5,430 nucleotides of DNA from Marinagarivorans sp. UBA5868. Its GTDB lineage: Bacteria > Pseudomonadota > Gammaproteobacteria > Pseudomonadales > Cellvibrionaceae. Each line of letters begins with the position of its first letter. Position 1 is the first letter of the stretch. Where the stretch lies: positions 1-5,430 of the forward strand of contig DJFQ01000173.1 in assembly GCA_002432095.1 (NCBI GenBank), read 5' to 3'. The notes under the pieces are model-generated. The model ran no database searches. It had not been told where the DNA came from and saw only the letters and a list, made by a program, of their open reading frames with translations. Shown here piece by piece: positions 1 through 5,317 of the stretch. A program made the translations under genes and the position numbers.

Positions 1-203
1 TGGGGTATAAGGTGGTCTTTGTGCTCTTTCGCAACGGCCGCCCCGACGGCCAGCCGGTGGATTTCGTTACCGGCTTTCGCAGCGACGACGGTAAAACCCG
101 CGGCCGCCCGGTGGGCGTCACGGTAGATCCGCGAGGTGCACTGATTATTGCGGACGATCTTTCCAATACGATTTGGCGAGTGACGCCGACAGGTTCGCAG
201 TAA
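1..203 (+). CDS. C-terminal end of a PQQ-dependent sugar (L-sorbosone-type) dehydrogenase, partial
   Basis: The open frame runs in from before the window and ends at the TAA at 201-203. An in-frame GTG at 12 is an internal valine, because the frame continues upstream with Gly-Tyr-Lys and the whole stretch reads as the end of a beta-propeller. The visible tail has the segments GRPVGVTVDPRGALIIADD and NTIWRVT, which are typical of the last blade of the L-sorbosone dehydrogenase / soluble glucose dehydrogenase family. These are periplasmic PQQ enzymes that oxidise sugars or aldoses. Catalytic and PQQ-binding residues lie outside the window, so substrate and activity cannot be judged. The gene converges on the minus-strand cluster. 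By hand count its GC is about 61% over 1-180, against 50% over 301-360. Family assignment rests on remembered C-terminal motifs only. Confidence 0.75.
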   Translation, partial: GYKVVFVLFRNGRPDGQPVDFVTGFRSDDGKTRGRPVGVTVDPRGALIIADDLSNTIWRVTPTGSQ

Positions 204-275
204 CAGCGCTTAGCGCAATTCAAACGGGTTTTGATGCGATTCGGTAGTTTATTGTTCAAATCAAATATCCTCGGC

Positions 276-695
276 TCAAGCCCATCTCCACGAAGCCGGT
301 AGCTCACGACCCAATCCGTACATATGGCGAATAAGTTGCCCTTCGTGCATCACCTCATGTTCTGCAACAGCCGCGAGTAGCCCATCATGTTCCGATGTCC
401 AATCAGATAGAGCGTCTATCGCTGCGATAAGTGCTTGACCAGACGACTCCAGCGCAAGCTCGAAACTCTCACGATCATAGGTTTTCATGGAACACGAAAA
501 GCCTTGCCACTCGCCAGCAGCCAGCGCCCTGGCGTAACTTTCTCGCGATCCCACTATGCACCAGAGGTGCTCAGCGACTGACTTGTTCTTTGGAATATCC
601 ATTTTTCTACTTAAATCGTCGGAATCAATTGCTGTGATGAAATCCGAGTAAGAACTAATCCGCTTTTCAATGTTTCGGATAATGGTCTCTCTCAT
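276..695 (-). CDS. DinB-family (four-helix bundle, putative metal-dependent) protein
   Basis: This 139-residue protein has the size and helical pattern of the DinB/YfiT superfamily, cytosolic four-helix bundles with a divalent metal held by three histidines. The expected ligands are visible: His43 in SVAEHLWCIVGSRESYARAL, then His113 and His117 in EHEVMHEGQ. The closing GLGRELPASW is also typical. Members include thiol transferases, but many DinB-like proteins have no known reaction, and none can be assigned here. The start at 695 is chosen because AGGAGG lies 4 bases upstream of it. A longer in-frame reading from 743 would overlap the preceding gene and has no such site. It is the last gene of the cluster, 19 bases after the NTF2-like gene, so probably co-transcribed. 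No damage is seen. Confidence 0.85.
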   Translation of the reverse strand: MRETIIRNIEKRISSYSDFITAIDSDDLSRKMDIPKNKSVAEHLWCIVGSRESYARALAAGEWQGFSCSMKTYDRESFELALESSGQALIAAIDALSDWTSEHDGLLAAVAEHEVMHEGQLIRHMYGLGRELPASWRWA

Positions 696-699
696 GCTC

Positions 700-705
700 C
701 CTCCT
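700..705 (-). promoter_or_regulatory. Ribosome binding site deciding the DinB-family start
   Basis: On the minus strand the sequence reads AGGAGG, a full Shine-Dalgarno match, 4 bases before the ATG at 695-693 (GGAG can also pair slightly closer). It lies in the 19-base gap after the preceding gene's stop and argues for the 139-residue form of the protein over the longer reading from 743. Confidence 0.75.
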
Positions 706-714
706 ATTAATCTT

Positions 715-1170
715 TCACCTTTCCGAGCAAATAACGTTCGCATGCCGTGCAGTCAACAACCATTGACCGTCACGCTTCATCCAGATGTTCGTGTAGCGCC
801 GATGAATCGTGGTCCCAGCACCAATCGATTTTCCGCTTGGTACGACGACCTCGTTGCCCATGACTATGGCAGTGTTATCGTGAATCTGGACCGACTCGAT
901 ATTGCGCGTAAACGAGGAGTATGTGACTGCGCCCGTTCTTACCCGGCCGCTACTGGCCTTGACGACCTGATTGAAGGGATTGTTGACGATCATATCCTGC
1001 GCCCAGAGCCTACCAACAGCATCAAAGTCCGCCGTGAGCACTGCACTGGCTTCAGCGAGGTCCAGTCGCCTGATTGTTGTTTCGACGCTTTCATCAGTCG
1101 TGGGATCAACTGCAATAGCAAAGCCTGGCAACAAAAAAAATAACGTGAAGATGGACGTAATGATGCGCAT
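715..1170 (-). CDS. Exported NTF2/SnoaL-like protein
   Basis: The product has 151 residues. Residues 1-20 form a Sec-type signal peptide: Arg2, a hydrophobic core ITSIFTLFFLLPGF, and an AIA cleavage site before VDP. The mature part (about 130 residues) matches the cone-shaped NTF2-like fold (DUF4440/SnoaL type). It has an N-terminal helix with EASAVLTADFDAVGRLWAQD, a central HDNTAIVMGNEVVV strand pair, and the closing strands RRYTNIWMKRDGQWLLTARHANVI. Proteins of this type bind small ligands or act as small isomerases or hydrolases, but no reaction can be inferred. Location is probably periplasmic. The start is supported by AGGAGA 6 bases upstream. The gene follows the kinase gene after only 10 bases, with the ribosome binding site overlapping that gene's stop codon, so co-transcription is likely. 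A run of eight T encodes Leu-Phe-Phe-Leu in the signal peptide. Confidence 0.82.
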   Translation of the reverse strand: MRIITSIFTLFFLLPGFAIAVDPTTDESVETTIRRLDLAEASAVLTADFDAVGRLWAQDMIVNNPFNQVVKASSGRVRTGAVTYSSFTRNIESVQIHDNTAIVMGNEVVVPSGKSIGAGTTIHRRYTNIWMKRDGQWLLTARHANVICSER

Positions 1171-1176
1171 GATAGT

Positions 1177-1182
1177 TCTCCT
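1177..1182 (-). promoter_or_regulatory. Ribosome binding site of the NTF2-like gene, overlapping the upstream stop
   Basis: The minus strand reads AGGAGA 6 bases before the ATG at 1170. Its first two bases fall inside the TAG stop codon of the kinase gene (1183-1181). This arrangement suggests translational coupling between the two genes. Confidence 0.7.
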
Positions 1183-2893
1183 AATGAGTAATCAACCGGG
1201 CAATAGGTAGCGTCACTACAAACTCACTGCCGCAGTCTACACCGGCACTTTGTACATTCACGGTTCCTTGGTGAGCTTCCACCAAATTACGTACTACTGC
1301 CAACCCGATACCGAGCCCACCGTTGTGGTGCACCAGTCCGTAGGTGTCCTGCACAAACAACTCAAAAATGTGCGGCAGAGCGGCTTCGGTAATGCCAATC
1401 CCATTGTCCGAAAAGGTAATGTTTACTTCGCTTCCCTTGATCTCCACCGCAATACTGAGCCTTCCGCCTTCCGGTGTATATTTGGAGGCGTTGTCTAACA
1501 GATTGCTAAAGACTTGAGTAAGACGCATCGGATCGCCTTGGATACTCACTGAATCCATCAACCGTTTAAATGTAAAATGCTGGTGCCGGTTGTTAATGGC
1601 GGGTCGGCAGCAATCAACAGCATCGTTGAGAACATCAATGAGATCCAACCTCTGAAGCTCAAGCCGGAGTTTTCCCATTGTCATGCGCGAACCGTCAAGA
1701 AGATCATCGACAAGACGCGACATATGAATAACCTGACGCTCGATGATACCTTGCAAACGTAAATGTATGGATTCATTAGTACGCGCATGATTCAGCAAAC
1801 CAGCGGCAGTACGAATCGGGTTCAAGGGATTGCGCAGTTCATGGGCAATGGTTGCCATGATGTTAAGCTGTTGCTCATGCGCCTTTCTTGCTTTGGCTTC
1901 AAGTTCCTGCGCTGTTAACGCAGCAATAATCAATTGGGTATTGGCCTCGCGTAAATTCATCATTCGCTCACCTTCAATAGCAGCGGATTCTTCATAAACA
2001 ATTTTTTTAATTTTTTGGAAAGGCGCATCTTTTTGAAAATTACTGGTATCTTCGCGATAAAACTCAAAACCACTACGTCCACTCCGTTTGGACGAGTACA
2101 TGGCTGTATCCGCCTTTGCGATGAGGGTTTCCGCATCCTCACCGTCTTCAGGATAGATCGCAATGCCGATACTGGTAGATAAATGCAATACATGAATCCC
2201 AACGTGACTGGCAGAACTTAGCACATACAACATTTTCGCGGCAATTAATGCGGCATCCGACGCTTGAGCAACTTCCGTCAGCAACACCAGAAACTCATCC
2301 CCGCTATGACGGCTAACCGTATCGGAATCACGCACCACTGCTTCGAGGCGTCGAGCAACCAATTGCAAAACTTCATCACCGATGCCATGTCCTAGCGTGT
2401 CATTGATTTGTTTGAAGTGATCGAGATCGAGAAACAGCACAGCAATGTGCGTTCCATTACGACGCGCCATGGCAATCGCGCTATTCAAACGATCAAACAT
2501 CAGGGTACGGTTGGGTGTATCGGTTAATGCATCGCGCTGACTTGCCTGAGTTACTTCGTTTAAATGACCAATGGCGGTTTCAGCCGAGGTTTCAGCACGT
2601 AGCGTGGCCAGTACCAGTTGCTCATTAGCCTCACGCAACACGGCTGTTTGTGATTCATTTTTTTGGCTTAGCAGGCTTGAAGCGCGCTCTTCAAGCTGCG
2701 TTAATTCCCGCAATGCTGGTGTTAACTCCAGTTGCACCGTGACGAGTTTCCGTTTGGCACCAGCAAGTTCACGGTGGGCAAGCGTGACATCGCGCCTTAA
2801 GCGTATTAACTCTGTACGCAGCTGGCCTACCTGCCCAGTGAGCACAGCCAGCTCACGGGTTGCGGCAGCAACTTTATAGTCATGCTCAACCAT
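1181..2893 (-). CDS. Cytosolic GGDEF / histidine kinase dual-output signalling protein (no receiver domain)
   Basis: Numbering is from the ATG at 2893 (570 residues). Residues 1-115 are charged coiled coil. A GGDEF domain covers about 120-280: DALTDTPNR, the metal/substrate segment LDLDHFKQINDTLGHGIGDE, and the signature as SGDEF at 197-201, preceded by an intact inhibitory RxxD (RDSD, 188-191). A second helical linker (about 290-345) leads to HisKA with His351 in ATIAHELRNPLNP. HATPase_c follows: N box (NLLDNASKY, 464-472), G1 DNGIGI (496-501), F box IFELF (509-513) and G2 GGLGIGL (525-531). All catalytic kinase motifs are present. No transmembrane segment, PAS/GAF sensor or receiver domain is seen, so input probably comes from a partner protein. 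The neighbouring KaiC-like gene overlaps it by 8 bases. A GTG at 2932 gives 13 extra residues and a 47-base overlap; I prefer 2893 because the coiled coil begins there, but neither start has a strong ribosome binding site. SGDEF departs from GGDEF at the first glycine; such variants can be active. Confidence 0.92.
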   Translation of the reverse strand: MVEHDYKVAAATRELAVLTGQVGQLRTELIRLRRDVTLAHRELAGAKRKLVTVQLELTPALRELTQLEERASSLLSQKNESQTAVLREANEQLVLATLRAETSAETAIGHLNEVTQASQRDALTDTPNRTLMFDRLNSAIAMARRNGTHIAVLFLDLDHFKQINDTLGHGIGDEVLQLVARRLEAVVRDSDTVSRHSGDEFLVLLTEVAQASDAALIAAKMLYVLSSASHVGIHVLHLSTSIGIAIYPEDGEDAETLIAKADTAMYSSKRSGRSGFEFYREDTSNFQKDAPFQKIKKIVYEESAAIEGERMMNLREANTQLIIAALTAQELEAKARKAHEQQLNIMATIAHELRNPLNPIRTAAGLLNHARTNESIHLRLQGIIERQVIHMSRLVDDLLDGSRMTMGKLRLELQRLDLIDVLNDAVDCCRPAINNRHQHFTFKRLMDSVSIQGDPMRLTQVFSNLLDNASKYTPEGGRLSIAVEIKGSEVNITFSDNGIGITEAALPHIFELFVQDTYGLVHHNGGLGIGLAVVRNLVEAHQGTVNVQSAGVDCGSEFVVTLPIARLITH

Positions 2894-4373
2894 CAACGTA
2901 ATCCACACTTGAACGTCGTGTCGGAGAACCACCCAGCAAGCCTTCGTGATCTCTCAACATCGTACCAATGTGAATACCCTCCTCGTCAATCGTGAACAAA
3001 CGTAATTCATTGGAGTGCGCGCTGCCCCGCATTTTCACCACGGCGATCATGCGCTCCAAATGACTTTGCACTTCAATGTAGCGTTGCACAATAATGGCAT
3101 CTGTAAGAAACGCCGTGCCGTATGGACTGAACCGCAAATCGGTATAGCGGTCTTCCAATTCCGATGTCATCAGTAGGGTGACGCCGGTACTGGCCAGCGC
3201 TGATACCATCTGCGCCATAGACTCACGAAAGTCTTCACGAAATGTCGGCGCCAGTGTTAATTCAAAACCTGACAGTGAATCGATGACCACACGCGTGGCA
3301 TTGAGCCGTCGGACTTCTGCAATAAGTAATGCTGAAATTTCGTCAACTGATAAGGCAGACACACGCGTATCGACCACTCCGATGAGATCTTTTTCAATCA
3401 GTTTGGCAATTGCCGATCCGCGCGTCCGATTAGCTCGCTGCTCGAATGCGGCAATAACACCCGTCTCACCGTTACGAGCCCCCTCTTCCAAAAAAGCAGC
3501 CGCCAGGATACTTTTTCCTGAACCGGATGGACCAGCGACAAGTACAGAATACCCGCTCGGCAAACCACCTCCCATCATCGCATCCAGCTCCGGTATTCCC
3601 ATGCACAGGCGTTTTTTAACAGGCCATTCCGTATTGGCTTGATCCGCCGAAGCGAGTTGTGGTGGTGCAAATACCTTAATACCTTCAAGGCTGATACGAA
3701 ATGTATGTAGACCGGACAAGGTGGGTTGGCCACGCATCTTCATGATTTCCAATTTTCGCACCACAGAATTACGCTGCACGCTTTGGCGCAGCCAGATAAG
3801 ACCATCGGCGACCGTGAAAACGGGATTGGGTTCGCTCTCGGTAAAATACTCACCAATAAGGAAGGTAGTAGCCTGCCAACTGGTCATCTGAATACCCAAC
3901 TGTTGGATAAACTGTTGCAGTGTTAAAAACGAACTGTTCTCAGGGCGGCTGGCAAGTACAACCGAGCGGAATGAATCAACGAACACCATCCCCGGTGAAT
4001 GAGTTTCGACTTCCATCACAATGCGTTTCAGGACTTTATCGAGATCACCCGTGGCCGTTTCATCCGCAAGGTTAATAAAGTGGATCGAGTCCTTGATTTT
4101 TTCATTATCAAAAAAATTAAACTGTTGTTGATAACGCAACATCTTTAGCGGTGGCTCTCCGAGTACCGTGAAATAAATTGCCGGGCGCTCCGGTGTTGCC
4201 AGGGCAAACATCATTTGATGCGCCAAGGTTGTTTTACCGCATCCCGGTGGTCCGGCCAGAACATTAAATGAATACTCAGGCAACCCGCCACCCAACACCT
4301 CGTCCAATCCGGGCACGCCTGTACTGAGTTGATTGATATTGGCTTTATTCACATTGTTGCTACCGATTGTCAT
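2886..4373 (-). CDS. KaiC-like tandem RecA-fold ATPase (non-clock subfamily)
   Basis: The 495-residue product has two KaiC/RAD55-type ATPase domains. Domain 1 (about 15-240) has GVPGLDEVLGGGLP, Walker A GPPGCGKT (41-48), Walker B MVFVDS (Asp133) and KMRG (212-215). Domain 2 (about 255-470) has GIPELDAMMGGGLPSG, Walker A GPSGSGKS (281-288), Walker B RVVIDS (Asp365) and KMRG (447-450). The tail LLGGSPTRR resembles the end of clock KaiC. Compared from memory with cyanobacterial KaiC, the EE pair after Walker A is replaced by LG(E) in domain 1 (around 71-73) and is EQ in domain 2 (311-312). The Ser431-Thr432 autophosphorylation pair appears as Ala-Phe upstream of TDAII. ATP binding is expected; circadian autokinase activity is not. 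The start is supported by an ATGA overlap with the preceding stop and by AGGA 9 bases upstream. No kaiA or kaiB is visible; the partner is probably the kinase encoded next. Confidence 0.92.
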   Translation of the reverse strand: MTIGSNNVNKANINQLSTGVPGLDEVLGGGLPEYSFNVLAGPPGCGKTTLAHQMMFALATPERPAIYFTVLGEPPLKMLRYQQQFNFFDNEKIKDSIHFINLADETATGDLDKVLKRIVMEVETHSPGMVFVDSFRSVVLASRPENSSFLTLQQFIQQLGIQMTSWQATTFLIGEYFTESEPNPVFTVADGLIWLRQSVQRNSVVRKLEIMKMRGQPTLSGLHTFRISLEGIKVFAPPQLASADQANTEWPVKKRLCMGIPELDAMMGGGLPSGYSVLVAGPSGSGKSILAAAFLEEGARNGETGVIAAFEQRANRTRGSAIAKLIEKDLIGVVDTRVSALSVDEISALLIAEVRRLNATRVVIDSLSGFELTLAPTFREDFRESMAQMVSALASTGVTLLMTSELEDRYTDLRFSPYGTAFLTDAIIVQRYIEVQSHLERMIAVVKMRGSAHSNELRLFTIDEEGIHIGTMLRDHEGLLGGSPTRRSSVDYVDG

Positions 4374-4780
4374 GACGAAGTGTCCTGTACGGCATCGCCG
4401 CGCAAAGAGTTGTCCAAAATGGAGGTAAGAAGACGGTGAGTGAGTGATTCACCAATCAGACTAACTAACGTCGTATGGAAGGATTGATACAGCGACAGAT
4501 TCGCAGCGCTTGCCTCGGCAGTGGTCCGTTTCGCTAACGCTGTTTTTAACTGAATAAAATTGTTAAATAGAAGCTCACCCTCATGTTCATGCGCAGCAAT
4601 CAACCAGGGGTAATCGTCACGTATTAGATGAAGCGCGCGCTTGTAAAGCGCCGCTACGCCATGCGGACCAATGATCGGCGATAAAACAGCATCAATTTCA
4701 CACCATTCGTTTACGGCTGCCTCAGCAATTTGACTGGAACTTGCACCCGCTGCAACCAGGCTTAACAGAGCTGCTTGCAT
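4370..4780 (-). CDS. Small helical protein of unknown function, first gene of the KaiC-kinase cluster
   Basis: I do not recognise a named family. The 136-residue product is predicted soluble, has no signal peptide or membrane segment, and looks entirely helical. Conspicuous segments are LSPIIGPHGVAALYKRALHL (33-52), a DDYPWL turn (55-60), an Ala-rich helix (about 80-95) and SLIGESLTHRLLTSIL (107-122). The first and last share the spacing of Leu, Ile-Gly, Leu and Leu, hinting at an internal helix repeat. Its TGA overlaps the ATG of the KaiC-like gene by 4 bases, the classic sign of coupling between proteins made in matched amounts, so an adaptor or regulator of the KaiC-like ATPase or the kinase is a reasonable inference. 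The start is supported by GAGG 8 bases upstream. KaiB identity is ruled out by the absence of a thioredoxin-like pattern. KaiA C-terminal domain similarity in role is only an idea. Confidence 0.8.
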   Translation of the reverse strand: MQAALLSLVAAGASSSQIAEAAVNEWCEIDAVLSPIIGPHGVAALYKRALHLIRDDYPWLIAAHEHEGELLFNNFIQLKTALAKRTTAEASAANLSLYQSFHTTLVSLIGESLTHRLLTSILDNSLRGDAVQDTSS

Positions 4781-4788
4781 AAATTGCG

Positions 4789-4792
4789 CCTC
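4789..4792 (-). promoter_or_regulatory. Probable ribosome binding site of the first operon gene
   Basis: The minus strand has GAGG 8 bases before the ATG at 4780. It is a short but acceptably spaced Shine-Dalgarno match. No convincing sigma70 -35/-10 pair was found upstream, so the operon promoter is not placed. Confidence 0.45.
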
Positions 4793-4989
4793 GATGCGCG
4801 AACAACAACATATGACGCCAGGGGAATCGAATTTTGCTGCTAATCAGACGTGTTTAATAATCAAAATGTAGAGAAATGGCGGAACAGGAGGGTTGGAGTT
4901 GATTTTGGGATATGCCTTGCCTGCATGAACGCAGTCTACAATGACACTTGTCAAGCCTAACAACAAGACATTATTCATAATAAAAGTGA

Positions 4990-5012
4990 ATCTTCTTATA
5001 CGCAAAGAAGAT
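4990..5012. repeat. Perfect 8-bp inverted repeat, operator-like
   Basis: ATCTTCTT (4990-4997) and AAGAAGAT (5005-5012) are exact reverse complements with a 7-base spacer. The centre-to-centre distance of 15 bases is in the range of dimeric regulator sites. It lies between two divergent genes. The stem is AT-rich and is not followed by a T run on either strand, so a terminator is unlikely. Confidence 0.5.
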
Positions 5013-5069
5013 ACCACCAATCAAGGCAAGATATTAACCCAAGCATTGCCCCGACTGGCGTTCACAAAG

Positions 5070-5092
5070 GTGGGACACATTAGTGGGACACA
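5070..5092 (+). repeat. Tandem direct repeat GTGGGACACA with 13-base period
   Basis: GTGGGACACA occurs at 5070-5079 and again exactly at 5083-5092. A shorter copy, GTGGGAC, sits at 5136-5142. Such short iterated sequences occur in regulator binding regions and at the ends of some insertion sequences. Neither identity can be decided from the window, and no transposase reading is intact here. Confidence 0.5.
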
Positions 5093-5305
5093 GGCGCACT
5101 ACTGGTTGCTATCCCATGCTGAGCAAGTCGCTGAAGTGGGACGACACGAGGAACCATTTTCCGCAAGATAGGCCCCACCTGAGCCGATGATCAATAGGGA
5201 AATACGTTAGCCAGGCCATACATATAACTTTAATAACGAGTCTTGCGCGTTTCTCTATCCGTCGCTCTCCTTCGCACATCGATAGCCAGAAAACCAAGGC
5301 ACCCT

Positions 5306-5311
5306 AGAGGG
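5306..5311 (+). promoter_or_regulatory. Ribosome binding site of the exported protein gene
   Basis: AGAGGG lies 6 bases before the ATG at 5318, a good Shine-Dalgarno match with normal spacing. Together with the signal peptide that begins exactly at that ATG, it fixes the start. Confidence 0.6.
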
Positions 5312-5317
5312 CCATCC

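Larger units (their letters stand above)
4781..5317. other. Divergent intergenic region (537 bp) with no convincing gene
   Basis: This region lies between the starts of the minus-strand cluster and the plus-strand exported protein gene, so it should hold both promoters. A 76-codon plus-strand reading (4941-5171) has no ribosome binding site, no family resemblance and unnatural composition, so I do not call it. Contents that can be pointed to are a perfect 8-bp inverted repeat (4990-5012), a 10-base direct repeat (5070-5092) with a third partial copy at 5136-5142, a strong but orphan AGGAGG on the plus strand (4886-4891), and AT-rich TATAAC/TAATAA stretches around 5223-5236 that could include a -10 element for the plus-strand gene. 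None is backed by a good -35 element. Confidence 0.6.

Noticed and set aside
206..234. Possible bidirectional terminator between the convergent genes: GCGC-TTA-GCGC and TCAAA-CGGGT-TTTGA.
   Set aside because: Stems are only 4-5 bp and no proper T run follows on either strand.
670..1143. 157-codon plus-strand reading opposite the NTF2-like and DinB-like genes.
   Set aside because: It is antisense to two genes that have good motifs and ribosome binding sites, and its own translation has no family features.
2886..4373. Interpretation as a true circadian kaiC with a kaiBC-type operon.
   Set aside because: No kaiB or kaiA is present and the phosphosite pair is not conserved; a general KaiC-like ATPase is the safer name.
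4800..4835. Possible sigma54-type promoter (TGGCG then TTGTTG) upstream of the minus-strand cluster.
   Set aside because: The GG-N10-GC rule is not met; only the first half resembles the consensus.
4919..4942. TTGCCT and TACAAT as a plus-strand promoter.
   Set aside because: The spacer is 14 bases, too short for a sigma70 promoter.
4941..5171. 76-codon plus-strand reading frame in the intergenic region.
   Set aside because: No ribosome binding site before the ATG, no recognisable family, and it reads through the direct repeats; more likely chance.
5120..5215. GGGACG segment resembling part of a c-di-GMP riboswitch, which would fit a GGDEF protein nearby.
   Set aside because: The conserved GCAAAGCC core and the GCAAACC partner segment are not present, and the stems do not form by eye.
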